Assembly: GCA_001792895.1 (NCBI GenBank)
Contig: MARA01000013.1
Coordinates: forward strand, 620,001-684,000
Direction of reading: 5' to 3'
From: Lentinus brumalis
Taxonomy: Eukaryota; Basidiomycota; Agaricomycetes; Polyporales; Polyporaceae
DNA: 64,000 bases
The notes beneath the pieces were generated by a model, which saw nothing but the letters and a program-made list of their open reading frames with translations, did not search any database and was not told where the DNA came from. Below, piece by piece: positions 44,628 through 55,288 of this stretch. Position 1 is the stretch's first letter, and every line of letters begins with the position of its first letter. Both the position numbers and the translations under genes were made by a program.

Positions 44628-46231
44628 TGCCCGTGTCTGCAGGGTGGGAGTAACTGTACAAGATGCATCAGGGTGCGATATATAAGCTTTTCGAAGAATA
44701 TAAGCCTAAGGACTCGGGGGTCTGCAATATGGAGCAGGCAAGGCGGGACTGTGGACGTGGACGACAACCTCGGGATGCATTTCAGGGCAGGCCGCATCAG
44801 CACCGCCCTGCCACGCAAACGTCAATACAGCACGGATTCTACATACGACGAACACGGGCGATGTCGATAACCTGCTCGCGAAGCCTCTCCGACTCGGAGA
44901 GCAGACGGGTACTGTCATTCCCGTAGCACTCTCCTCCAGCAAGACCACTGGCGTATATTCCTTGCATGGTCGACCATCTAAGCCTTCTCTTTGAGTGCAG
45001 GCCTCAGCGAGATCGTGGGCCCGCGATCGCGGTGCTTCCCAGTCCCCTCCCATGTCCAAAACAAGCACGTCGGTGCTGTCTGCCCAGCTCTGTTGAACCG
45101 GACATGGAAATCCGTCTCTAGTCAGCACACCGCACAGACGACTCGGATGCATAAATGCGGACCATACCGGTTAGTTGCTCACCTCCCCTGTAGTCGCCGC
45201 ATCTGAGTTGACGATCCGTCGTCTCCATTTCAGGGCCTGCCCAACCTGCCTCTCACCAGCTCGTGGTTCGCCCAATCCTGGGAGAGGTACACGTACGTGT
45301 TCCTCGTCTTGACACTGCGCCGCAGAACAAACCGTACTGACGCGTCCTATCATCGGAGTCCCAGCATCCCGGTTCCGCATTGATACCTGGCGCGAGTAAG
45401 CTTGCATGCCATGCCATTCCAGCGTTACGGTCCCACCTAGACTTCCGTCGTGGGTTGGGCTTCCAGGTTCCGCACGACTTCGATAGCCTGCGGACCTTCC
45501 GGAAGAGATGCGCAGGATAGAGGTATGGGTGGAGGCTGATTTCGTAGAAGTGCGCCGGAATGATATCGCGTCATCGACAGGTGACTTGTACGGCAAGATG
45601 CGCATTAGCTGACGGCCGAGATCAGCAGTCGCTCGCAGCCCGCATACATAGTAATTGAACATACTTTGCTTACCTCTTGAGGGAGACAGCGGAGCGTGCA
45701 GCCATCAACGAGAGAGGCGACTGGGAGGGCCACCGTAGCTAACGAGGCAGATATGCAGGCTGTCCTGTCGAGGTATAGACAACTCCGTGCAGTCCAAGTC
45801 ACCATGAACGTCGGTTGTAATTCTCATCAACGTCGAGTTCGCCTCGAGTTTGGGGTGCGTGTGCATGCAGGTCGACGTCAAGGCTATCGTGATGTTTCTC
45901 TATAGAAATAGGTCACCAGGCTCTAGCGAATGACGCGACATCCTGCGTGACTGAGTTAGAATGCGGGGGATGGGTCTGTGAGGATGAACCAACGCACCCG
46001 AGCTCACTTCATTTGCACGCGAGCCAGCAGCATCGCGGGGTCACGTAGAGACGTGTTCGGAGAGTAGCACCTGTATGTATCAAGCACTGACACAGATGAA
46101 TATGACGGGAACGTTTCAACCCTCTGTCGCGATGTACCTGCAACCGAATCGGACTACCAGCTCGCTCGAGCCCATGCGCGGGCTGGATGTCACTTGCTCC
46201 AACGTGAAAGACTACGTCCGTATCGTCATTG
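44628..46231. other. Unit 1 tail segment, second copy
   Basis: Copy of 41185-42788. No nameable gene. Confidence 0.5.
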
Positions 46232-46754
46232 CTGCGCGCAGATGGGGCGTGCTTGCGCAGTCTTTTCTGATTCTTGAGAAGTATCGCAGCCAGGTCGCGG
46301 TATGAGGACAGAGACTGATGATGCATGTGACGCAATAATTCCTGTCATAATTCCAGATATCAGTCCAGAATGCTAACGGGCAGATACTCCGCTACGTACC
46401 TCGCGGCTTGCTGACCGTTTTCGCCGAGTCAGGCAATGTTGCACTGACGAGATGCAAAGACAAGCTCGTCCTGGGGTGCGGGGTAGGTGATTAATGGCGT
46501 GATCTGTCTGGAAAGACGAATGTGGCTCACTGCGAATGCCACAGGGTCTGGCTTTGGACAACGATCACATCGCTGGAGCTACTTGTCACGGATACGACGG
46601 ACTTCACGTATCTGTGCCTAGTGTCTTGTTCACGGGCAGAGGGTCCCCCGGGAGGTGGCGTGAAGCCTCAAAGAGGTAGTGGGGTTCGAAGGAGCGGGTG
46701 CGTCGGCGACTGGCCTGATCTGGTCGGGAAAATCGAGAGCATACGTGCCCCAAC
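46232..46754. other. Unit 1 right end
   Basis: Aligns with 63405-63910 of unit 2. Contains only short frames; no gene recognised. Confidence 0.4.
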
Positions 46755-47471
46755 TGTATGCGCGCATTTGAGTGTGTATGAGACGCGTTGAGTCAACGCT
46801 GGCGAGTCTGTACAGGACTACTCACCTAAACGCGTGCGAGAGAAGCTCACAGAGCATGTGCTGTGCAGAGGATTCACGTCATGCATGGGCAGGCCAGCGG
46901 ACAGACGGCGCGAGGAACAGAGAGCCGATAGCAGAAGGGAGAAAAGCGGCAAACGAGGCGCAGGACGAGTCCACCGTGGTTCATTGGAAACAGGAGCTGA
47001 GCGGAGGCAGAGGGCGAAGGGTCGCTGATGCGAAGATGAGGCAGGCGGGTTGAACAGGGCGTAGCAGAGGAACTTCAGGCGAGTCGACGAACTTGAAGCG
47101 CAAGAGTGCGAGGCGTCAGTCGGTCCGAAAGCCCGCACATGCGTCGGTCGGGCGCCTACCTCCTCTTGCCGCGACCACGACAAGCTCGAGCTGCCCCAGG
47201 GCCGGACAACATCACAACTAATGCCTTTGCGACCACCGAGCTGTCTGCTGGTGGAATGAAACCACACTAGTCACTTCTCGCTGCTCCGCTCATCACTAGC
47301 CTGCCCCCATCTTCAAGCTTCTATGGATGTCAGTACTGTATCTTCAGCCGGTCTTTCTACGGTCTCTCCAGCACTCAACATGGCAGCCAGTCGTCCTCGC
47401 TAGCTGCTGAAGCGATGGGCCGTGATGCGGCATGGAACATCACCCTGCAGTATATTCCTGAAGCATGTCGC
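46755..47471. other. Unit 2 left part, no clear gene
   Basis: Counterpart of 2316-3004. No open frame is conserved between the two. Confidence 0.4.
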
Positions 47472-48871
47472 TACGAGAGCAGAGCTGGCGCGGCGGGTAG
47501 GGAAACATGGTGCATACGGGGCGATGGGCCCAGGTGAGTTCTCATACACGATATGCTTGTCCTTCCATTCTGACGAGTCCTGTGCTTCCCATGTGCCCGC
47601 CATAAAAGACATGATCTTGACACAACGGACTTCCTGAATCCTCGACCTCCCCTGCATCAGCAAACTTCCGAAACCTCCTCTCGCATATCGTGACGTATCC
47701 TTGTCCCCATCCGTCGTGTCTATATCCATATCCCTCGGCCATTGCAGATGTAGTACCACATGCCCTGTCTTCAGGTGTGCTCTCGCCTCTCCCTAGAAGC
47801 TCGGTCTCCCGCACAAGCTATCTGCAAACCCTCTTCCCGCATGTTGCCCGCACCTCTCTATCGGCTCACTTTTCGCGTCGCTCCCCCGCCTCCCGGACCT
47901 TGATAGGTCGCGAAGGTTTCTGGGTATCCATCACGGCGACGTGCAGCACATCCGTTTTACCCCGCACCCTCAGATGCATACTGCTCTGCCATGTGCGACA
48001 TCCTCTTCCTGTCCGCCGCAGACCTAGCACTCCTGCATCCTCGTGCCGACATGCCAAAGCTCATGCCGCCTCCTCTCTTCCTCAGCCACCTGAATGTGTC
48101 GGATCGAATTATGACCTTCTCACCCGTGCAGCGTCTGCTGTTCATCGCGCGCCCGCCGTCGGTTGCATTCCGTTTGACGATGTCTCCGAGACCTCTCTCT
48201 CGACGAGCCCACGTCAACGAGCGGCATCCCGACGGTCTTGACTGGCAGCACCCGCTCGCCCAATGACCCAGACTACAACTATGTTCCCCGCGATCTCTAC
48301 CACAGATACCTACCATTATGGCTCATCGCTCGCGTCTTGACTCGGGCCGCCCTAGTGGCCTGGCGGAAGCTGTGCTTCGTCGGGGAGTACTAGAAGCTCA
48401 CTCGCTCGCAGCGCAAGCGGCCGATGAAGTCGGGTCTCGCCCGTAGTATCATTGAGCACATCGAGCGAAAGACGTCCTGGCAATCGAGCACTGGTACACC
48501 CCGCGAGGCCAGTTCCACACCTGCACCTGCGTTATCAGTCGTCGCTGACATTGGTGTTCTATCCAGGCCCCCTGCAGCACCGTGGATACGCCCTGTTCGG
48601 CGCTTCTGGCGCCGGTAAGAGCTGGCTCAATCACAGTGTCGTAGGCTATCTCTCGACCTCGACGTCCCAATCGTCTCCCTCACACACATGACCCGACGCT
48701 CAATTCTGCCTTCGCCGAGGTCCCGCACAAGTGCGTTGTGCTCGTGCTCATGGAGCATCTCGATGCCGCGTATGGCAAGGGATCAAGCGTGACTTGTCGA
48801 TCCAGCAGAGAGCCATGCCGGGGGCGCAGAAAGACAGGGATTTCAGCGACTACATGGCACTGCGCATCGCT
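47472..48871 (+). pseudogene. BCS1-like AAA-ATPase relic, copy C, 5' part
   Basis: The best P-loop of the three relics, GASGAGKSWL at 48599-48628, preceded by QHRGYALF. A Walker B region CVVLVLMEHLDAAYGKG lies at about 48730-48780 in another frame, and SLTHMTRRSI marks the strand between them. Several frame changes are needed to join them, and an in-frame stop lies upstream of the region (about 48391). Sequence upstream of 48400 is shared with unit 1 but not recognised. The 3' part continues after LINE2 at 54739. Confidence 0.6.
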
Positions 48872-48882
48872 CTGAGCGAGCT
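48872..48882. repeat. LINE2 target-site duplication, left
   Basis: CTGAGCGAGCT, repeated at 54728-54738. Unit 1 has the unoccupied site at 9224-9234. Confidence 0.9.
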
Positions 48883-48945
48883 ACACATCTTGACCTGCTA
48901 CCACCACCACACCTCCTGAGTGGCTCAAGCTCCCTCTCCTTTGCG

Positions 48946-50354
48946 ATGTCACGGAAGTCAGTATCGACTGCTGGACCTCCACCGGACTCTCCGTCAATGC
49001 CCTCGCCGACCCCGAAGGCCCGGAAGTCGCAGAAGAAGGCCTCGTCGTCGGCAAGTGCCACCGGATCAACCACCCAGGCACCACCGGCCTCGCGGACCGC
49101 CCTCGAGCTACTCGACGACCTCGAACGCCTCTATAAAAGCTGGAAACCTTCCTACCACTGCAAGACGAACGACCTCGACTTCAAGGACCTCACGGACAGG
49201 CTCCGTGTGCAGATCATCCTCGAGACCGCTGTCCGGAGTGGCGCTGGAGCGGACAATGGCGATGCCACCACCACAGACAAAAACCCGGTGACGTCCCATT
49301 GTGCTCCGGATCCGTGCTTACCCTTCGCGAACAAGCTGAATGCTTTGACAGAGCAGGCTATTCGCACCATAACGGATCAAGTGTCCTCCATTGTCAAGAC
49401 CGCCCTCGACGGACGCCCTGCGCCTGCCTTCAACCCGCCCGCCCCGATCCCACCACCCCGCCCCCGTCAGCCACGCGAATCGCAAGATCTCGATGTGGTG
49501 ATCTCGTTGGCCCGCGTCGACCGACACTCCCCGGTCCGCGTCATCCCCTACGCTGAGCTCAAGTCGCGAGTGGAAGCTGCGCTCGTCAAATCCGGGGTCC
49601 CAGGTCTCGCGGGCTCGACGGTGCAAGGGGTGCGTCGCACCGCCAACGGGGGCATCGCTGTCCGCGCCAACGACGACGCGCAGGCTCAGCTCCTGTTGCG
49701 CGAGCGGACGCGTGGGTGAAACACTATGAGGAGGGGGCGGCGATTCACAGGAGAACGTACATGGTCATGGCCTCTGCTGTACCTACATCGTTCGATCCGA
49801 GCGGCCCTCACGCTCGACGCGCGATCTACGAAGCCAATCAAGCCTGTATACCCTCCCCTGCGTCCGTGCTCAGTGTGCGGTGGCTACACAACCGACACCC
49901 CGACCGCGTCGCGAAGTCCGCCTCCACGCTGGTCATCGCCGTGGCGGAGCGCGCCACCGCCGAAGCCCTTGTCAAGCGCCACCTCAACGTGAGCGGCACT
50001 TGCTGCCTGACCGCCTACTACGTCCCCCCGGTTCTCCAATGCTTCTACTGCCAAGGTTTTGGCCATGTCGCTAAAGCGTGCCCATACCTCTCCGACCCTG
50101 CCCGCCTCAAGTGTGCGCGCTGCGCCGGCAATCATATGATCAAGGACTGTCACTGTCCCGAGAAGACCAAGTGTACCGACCCACGTACATGTGTGCACAT
50201 ACGTTCCCGCTGCGCCAATTGCGGAGGGAACCACAAGTCTCTCTCAAGCGCGTGCCCCGTGAAGGCACGAGCACAGCAAGAATTTGCTGCGCGTCGTGGC
50301 CACGGCCACCCTGTTGATCATGTGCTGCCCCATGTTGGGGCTCGCCAGCCATGA
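48946..50354 (+). CDS. LINE2 ORF1, gag-like protein, one frame change near 49705
   Basis: RNA-binding partner of the reverse transcriptase. The first frame runs 48946-49719 (257 codons) and the second continues to 50354. They join near 49701-49713, where one base appears to be missing between RER and DAWVKHYEEG. This is either a mutation or a recoding site. The second part holds zinc knuckles CFYCQGFGHVAKAC (CX2CX4HX4C, about 50041-50082), CARCAGNHMIKDC and CANCGGNHKSLSSAC. A coiled segment lies near residues 45-70 (ALELLDDLERLYKSW). The stop overlaps the ORF2 start as ATGA at 50351-50354. Confidence 0.75.
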
Positions 50355-53300
50355 ACGTACAACGACCTCAAGGCCTACGAGTCAAGAACCTCAATTGTCG
50401 GAAGCAACCGGAAGTGCTCAAGTCACTCCTGAATACAACAGACCCCACCCAGTGGGACGTCCTGTGTCTTCAGGAGCCCCCGCACAATGTGGACCGGATG
50501 ACATCGTACCGTTCTCCGCGATGGAACCTGATCCCGCCCTCTCCGGCCGCTGCCCGCAAACCTGAGGAAGTGGTTCGCAGCGTTATATACGTCAGCAACC
50601 ACTTGCCTTCCGACTCGTACTCTCAAGTCAACGTCAAGACACTCGACCTCACTGCTCTCCGGTTCTCTTTCCCGGACCAGAACTTTACCTTACTATCTGT
50701 TTATAATCCTCCGAACTCTGACACTACTATCCCTTTTATTAGGACTGCTTTACGAGACCCGCTAGCCGCCTCCGTCCCCTGCATGCTTATGGGCGACTTC
50801 AACCTGCATCACCCCCTGTGGGCTGGCCACACGGCTCCGCAGCGCACCAACCGCTCTGACACGGACACCTTCCTGGCACTCCTCGCCGACTATGATTTCA
50901 CCCTCGCTCTGGCCATAGGTACCCCGACGCACTATTCTGATGCGCACGACAGCTGGTCCACCATCGACCTCGTCTTCACGAGTGACTCTATCGCTGACCT
51001 AGTGATGGAGTGCGACACTGACGACGGCCATGGCTCCGATCACTGTGCGGTCAACACCGTGCTCAATCTCGAGGTTCCCATCACCCCGGCCGCACCTCGC
51101 CCGCAGTGGCGCAAGACCGATTGGGACGAATTCACACGCATGGTCGCCGATGGGTGGATGGACCGCGACATCGAGCAGCGCGCAGCCCGTGTCACTTCCA
51201 CCGGTGATGTTGATTGTCTTGTTCACGATATCACTGACGTGTTTCAGGAAGCTGCAAAGAAGACCGTTCCCACCAGCACACCCAGCGACTTCTCTAAGCT
51301 GTGGTGGACACCGGAGCTCATGCGTCTCCACCAGGAGTTCAAGCGTGTGAAGAACCGCGCTGAGAAGAATAGCGCAACCGAGGTCGAGCGAGAGGCCGCC
51401 CTGATTGCTCGCCGCAAGTATCACAGCGAGATACGGGTACAACAACGCCGCCATTGGCGCACCTGGCTCAACGAAGCCACGGAACAGACGGTGTTCCGGG
51501 CGAGCAAGTATGTTACCCAGGCTCCCGAAGACGCACTCGCGGCGCGCCTGCCCGCTCTCAATCTTCCTGACGGCACGGTTGCGCGTACAGGCCTGGAAAA
51601 GCGTGACGCGCTCATGGCCCAATTCTTCCCGGTCCCTCCGTCCGCAGACCTTAGTGACATCGCTGACACGGTCTATCCAGATCAGTTGGCTCATGACCCG
51701 GTGACCGGGCATGAGGTTTCTAGCGCAATCGCTGACCTCAGCCCATACAAGGCCCCGGGGCCATCCGGTATTCCGAATGCAGCTTTGCAACAGTGTGCTG
51801 ACACTATCTCTGCAGCGTACACCTCTCTTGCGAACGCGTGCATCCGGCTGGGGTACCACCCCACTGCCTGGAAGACTTTCACGACCATCACCCTCCGCAA
51901 ACCCGGCAAACCGAGCTATCTCATCCCGAAGGCATACCGCCCCATTGCTCTGGAAGATACATCAGGGAAGGTGATGGAGGCAGTGGTCGCCCGGCGGCTT
52001 GCGGCCCTTGCTGAGCAGCACGGACTCCTCCCGGCCACCCACTTTGGCGGGCGTGCTGGTCGCACGACAACTGATGCACTGCTGTATCTCGGCCAGCGCA
52101 TCAAGGACGCCTGGCGCAAGAGCCACGTCGCTACTGTCCTCTTCCTCGACATCACCTCTGCTTTCCCCTCGGTGAATCACGCGCGCCTGCTGCACAACCT
52201 GCGCAAGCGCGGCGTTCCGGAGGAGCTCGTCCGATGGATCGAGAACTTCCTGACCGACCGATGCACGCAACTCAAGTTCGATGATTATACCTCTCCTCCC
52301 CTGCGTGCTAGCACTGGGCTTCCCCAGGGCTCTCCGTTATCTCCTATTCTCTATTTATTTTACTCAGCTGACCTCTTGGAGATTGTAGATGCTGCTGACC
52401 GGGACCGCGCTTCCGGCGGTTTCATTGACGACACAACATTTGTCGTAACTTCGCCAACCGTAGCACAGAACATCGCCATGCTCGAGGAGCTCGATCCGCA
52501 GCTTCTGGGCTGGTCCGACCATCACGCCTGCAAGTTCGATGTGCCAAAGTTTCAAATGCTGCACTGTACTCGCAACGAGAAGAAGTACGAGGCACTCCCC
52601 CTGGTTATTGGCACCCACACGATTGTTCCATCAGACTCTGCAAAGTACCTAGGAGTGGTGGTAGATCGGAAGCTTCGGTGGCGGGAACATGCGGACCTGG
52701 CCGTCGCGAAGGGCACCTCAGCTATGCTGGCCGTCGCGCGGTTGTCCAAGCCCACCTTCGGCCTGCCGCACAAGCACATATGCCAGCTGGTCCGATCAGT
52801 TGTCATTCCCAAGATGGAGTACGCTCTTCCCGTCTGGTACACCCCGGTACACACCCCCGCTGGCTCGAAGCGGAGAACGGGGTCAGTAGGACTTGTCAAC
52901 CGTTTGGGGAAGGTTCAGCGCCTTGCAGCGCGCGTCATCTCGGGTGCGTTCAAGACGACTGCCACGGCAGCTCTGGACTACCATGCCGGCCTTCCCCCGA
53001 TCGACCTGCGCCTCAACCAGACTGCCTTCAATGCTACGGTCCGACTCGCATCTCTCCCGCCCTCGCACCCACTCCACAAGATTGTCAAGCGCTGTGCGCG
53101 CACATGCCCGAGATTTCATCACTCACCCATCCACGAACTTTTCAAGGCTTTCCCCCAAGTCCGGGATGTCGAAACGGTCGACCCGGGTCTCGTTAATCCG
53201 ACCTGGGAGAGCCCTTTTGAGGTGGTCATCGAACCCGACAAGACGAAGGCTGTCCAGCTTGTGGAGGAGCTGGTGCGTGGTGATGAGTTCTGTGTGTTTA

Positions 53301-54217
53301 CTGATGGCTCTGGTTTCCAGGGCCTCATTGGCGCATCGGCAGTCGCGCACGGGAAGCTCTGCAAGCACGTTCGGCGGGTACACCTCGGCGACGACACAGA
53401 GCACACCGTCTTCGAAGGCGAAGTCACAGGTATGATTCTCGCGCTCGATGTGATCGCGGCGGAACCGCGGGCCACGCGCGCCACTATCTTGTTGGACAAC
53501 CGAGCTGCCCTCAAAGCCGTCACCCATCGCCGTGCGCGAGCAGGCCAACAGCTCGTGGAGCTCTTCCACCGCCAGTACGATCGTCTCAAGCGCAAGCGAC
53601 GCACCCTGACCATCAAGCTAGTCTGGGTGCCGGGTCACTGCGACGTCGCGGGCAATGAATGGGCTGACCTCGAAGCGAAGGAGGCCGCCACAACCGGCGA
53701 GTCAACCCCCCTCCCTCCCGCCCTTCAGCCCCTTCTCGACCTCCCCAAGAGTCAATCTGCCCTCAAGGCCGCGTACAAGAAGCAGCTCTCGCGCGACTGG
53801 AGTGCCCGGTGGGCGTCGTGCCCGCAAGGCAAACGGATGGCCAAGGACTTCAATTCATCTCCACCGGGAGGGAACCGGATCCTGCGGTGGTACAAGGACC
53901 TTCCACGCCGGCAGGCCAGCATCATCACGCAGCTGCGCACCGGACACGTCGGCCTCAACCGCTTCCTGTGTCGCATCAAGGCAGTCTCGCTGCCGCAGTG
54001 TCAGGAATGCAGGGTGGAGGAGACAGTACTTCACTACCTCCTCACGTGCCGCCGCTATGACAAGCAGCGGGCGGTGCTGAAGGCGGCCATTCGGAAGCCG
54101 CTCAGCCGGCGAGTTCTACTCGGAGACCCGAAGCACCGGCAGGAGCTCCTCACTTATGTTGAAGCCACTGGCCGGTTTGCGTCATACCTTGAAGGCGCAT
54201 ATCTCTTGATTAGCTGA
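50351..54217 (+). CDS. LINE2 ORF2: endonuclease, reverse transcriptase, RNase H (1288 aa)
   Basis: Nicks target DNA and copies the LINE RNA into it. One unbroken frame. Endonuclease (residues 1-235): LCLQEPPHN, MLMGDFNLHHPLW, DLVFTSD, GSDHCAV. Reverse transcriptase (about 460-760): KAPGPSGIPN, YRPIALEDTSGK, THFGGRAGRTT, LFLDITSAFPSVNH, TGLPQGSPLSPILY, and the catalytic box GGFIDDTTFV near residue 691, where Ile replaces the more usual Ala. RNase H (about 980-1105): VFTDGSG, FEGEVTGMILAL, LLDNRAAL, VWVPGHCDVAGNEWADLEA, all four acidic residues present. C-terminal zinc motif CQECRVEETVLHYLLTC near 1216. Translation may depend on re-initiation at the ATGA overlap. All key residues are present, so the enzyme could be active. 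Confidence 0.95.
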   Translation: MNVQRPQGLRVKNLNCRKQPEVLKSLLNTTDPTQWDVLCLQEPPHNVDRMTSYRSPRWNLIPPSPAAARKPEEVVRSVIYVSNHLPSDSYSQVNVKTLDLTALRFSFPDQNFTLLSVYNPPNSDTTIPFIRTALRDPLAASVPCMLMGDFNLHHPLWAGHTAPQRTNRSDTDTFLALLADYDFTLALAIGTPTHYSDAHDSWSTIDLVFTSDSIADLVMECDTDDGHGSDHCAVNTVLNLEVPITPAAPRPQWRKTDWDEFTRMVADGWMDRDIEQRAARVTSTGDVDCLVHDITDVFQEAAKKTVPTSTPSDFSKLWWTPELMRLHQEFKRVKNRAEKNSATEVEREAALIARRKYHSEIRVQQRRHWRTWLNEATEQTVFRASKYVTQAPEDALAARLPALNLPDGTVARTGLEKRDALMAQFFPVPPSADLSDIADTVYPDQLAHDPVTGHEVSSAIADLSPYKAPGPSGIPNAALQQCADTISAAYTSLANACIRLGYHPTAWKTFTTITLRKPGKPSYLIPKAYRPIALEDTSGKVMEAVVARRLAALAEQHGLLPATHFGGRAGRTTTDALLYLGQRIKDAWRKSHVATVLFLDITSAFPSVNHARLLHNLRKRGVPEELVRWIENFLTDRCTQLKFDDYTSPPLRASTGLPQGSPLSPILYLFYSADLLEIVDAADRDRASGGFIDDTTFVVTSPTVAQNIAMLEELDPQLLGWSDHHACKFDVPKFQMLHCTRNEKKYEALPLVIGTHTIVPSDSAKYLGVVVDRKLRWREHADLAVAKGTSAMLAVARLSKPTFGLPHKHICQLVRSVVIPKMEYALPVWYTPVHTPAGSKRRTGSVGLVNRLGKVQRLAARVISGAFKTTATAALDYHAGLPPIDLRLNQTAFNATVRLASLPPSHPLHKIVKRCARTCPRFHHSPIHELFKAFPQVRDVETVDPGLVNPTWESPFEVVIEPDKTKAVQLVEELVRGDEFCVFTDGSGFQGLIGASAVAHGKLCKHVRRVHLGDDTEHTVFEGEVTGMILALDVIAAEPRATRATILLDNRAALKAVTHRRARAGQQLVELFHRQYDRLKRKRRTLTIKLVWVPGHCDVAGNEWADLEAKEAATTGESTPLPPALQPLLDLPKSQSALKAAYKKQLSRDWSARWASCPQGKRMAKDFNSSPPGGNRILRWYKDLPRRQASIITQLRTGHVGLNRFLCRIKAVSLPQCQECRVEETVLHYLLTCRRYDKQRAVLKAAIRKPLSRRVLLGDPKHRQELLTYVEATGRFASYLEGAYLLIS

Positions 54218-54239
54218 GTCCCTTCTTCTCCCTTTCTCC

Positions 54240-54273
<34 letters not shown>

Positions 54274-54727
54274 TTGGTTTCTTCTTTCTCTATCTACTCT
54301 TTATGATATCTCGGGAACTGATTTTCTCGTTAGGCATCCTGCTTATGGGCACGCCAACTACTCGCCACCCAATGATAATACCCCACCCTCGAGCCACTCA
54401 GTTATCTCAATCTTCGAACACCTCAACCTCTAATACATGCCGCCCGGGCTCGCTGCGTGCAGCGGCGCCCACCGCCTCAGCTGGACCGACAGTACTTACA
54501 CTACGCCACTTCATCATGTTCATATTTTCCCCAGACTCCCGGGGCGCGAAGGGCTTCGCCCCGCGCACCTTCCTTGGATGGAAAGGGGGCCTTCTACCCA
54601 CCTTGTACGATACATTTCATTTCGGTTCTAGCACGTCGTGGCACATGTATTAGGTAGTAGCCACATAGGCCGTAACCGGCCTGAGCGCTACTATAAAAAT
54701 GGAATTCATCATCATCATCATCATCAT
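54218..54727 (+). other. LINE2 3' untranslated region with CT tract, hairpin and ATC tail
   Basis: A pyrimidine tract of CT repeats (54232-54275) follows the ORF2 stop. A GC-rich hairpin, GGGGCG...CTTCGCCCC, lies at about 54540-54562. The element ends in seven or eight ATC/TCA repeats (54704-54727). Confidence 0.8.
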
Positions 54728-54738
54728 CTGAGCGAGCT
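54728..54738. repeat. LINE2 target-site duplication, right
   Basis: CTGAGCGAGCT, same as 48872-48882. Confidence 0.9.
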
Positions 54739-55286
54739 GCTGAACGCGCTTGAGAGTGTTGGTGCGCAGGAGGATGGGCGAGTGCAAGCCGCCCCGTCGT
54801 CTGAGTATGAACATGGAGTTCAGGCTCACGGGCAAGCTGTTCCGGCCGGAGCAGAAGTAGCAGCGGACTTGCCAGAAGGACTGCAGCTACGGCTCTTCAC
54901 CGCGAAGCTCTCAACTTTCCACCCCTTTTATTCTCTCTATCGTCATCGGCACCTCCGTCTCAACCCTCTGCTTTCTCCTGGCGCAACTATGTCGGCATCG
55001 TACGCTCGTCGCGGGACCCAAGGCTCTCGCGCTCGCCCAAGAAGGCGCATGAGCTCGCGGATCGCTTTGCTGCACTCGTCCGACGCGTGCATCCTCAATG
55101 GCGACACCCCAGGGCTACAGTATGTGAATGTCATGCAAGCCGCATCCGTCAAAACCGGTGGACGACGTCGAAGAGCGGGTCGAGTAGAACTTGCCGATGT
55201 AGTGTAGCAGCTTCTCTCTTCCCCCGCCCCTCATGCTCGGTGGCACGTCCGCTGACTGTATTGAGAAACGGCGCGAGGACTACTTC
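54739..55286 (+). pseudogene. BCS1-like relic, copy C, 3' part
   Basis: Continues 48871 after LINE2: LLNALESVGAQEDGRVQAAP, then a hydrophobic-to-basic C-terminal part. It contains a TAG near 54858 in the main frame. It matches 9235-9448 of unit 1 only in its first 150 bp; beyond that both have decayed differently. Confidence 0.55.
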
Positions 55287-55288
55287 TG

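Larger units (their letters stand above)
42789..46231. repeat. 3443 bp tandem duplication, copy 2
   Basis: Repeats 39346-42788 with no difference I could find, including frames of equal length and the 26-A run at 44589-44614. The junction at 42788/42789 fuses unit 1 tail sequence to the middle of an exon of the KDZ acidic gene, giving a truncated 104-codon frame from 42786. Confidence 0.92.
2316..46719. repeat. Unit 1 of a ~10 kb tandem segmental duplication, with insertions
   Basis: The backbone segments 2316-3012, 7885-14841, 41185-42788 and 46232-46719 align in the same order and orientation with unit 2 (about 46755-63910). Both units start near the sequence GTGTATGAGACGCGT. Without the hAT element, LINE1 plus KDZ and the extra 3443 bp repeat, unit 1 is about 9.8 kb. 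Most of it is visibly diverged from unit 2 by substitutions and small indels, so the duplication is old. Confidence 0.8.
48883..54727 (+). mobile_element. LINE2: non-LTR retrotransposon with intact ORF2 (5845 bp)
   Basis: Flanked by an 11 bp direct repeat (12 with a shared T) and ending in an (ATC)n tail instead of poly(A). Two ORFs: a gag-like ORF1 with three CCHC-type knuckles and a 1288-codon ORF2 with endonuclease, reverse transcriptase, RNase H and a C-terminal zinc motif. ORF1 contains one frame change; everything else is intact. It is inserted in the BCS1-like relic of unit 2. It is a different lineage from LINE1, judged by tail type, short leader, gag structure and FIDD instead of FADD. 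Confidence 0.93.

Noticed and set aside
39346..46231. Long direct repeats taken as LTRs of a retrotransposon
   Set aside because: The repeats abut with nothing between them, lack TG...CA ends and primer-binding sites, and contain parts of three unrelated elements; a tandem duplication explains them.
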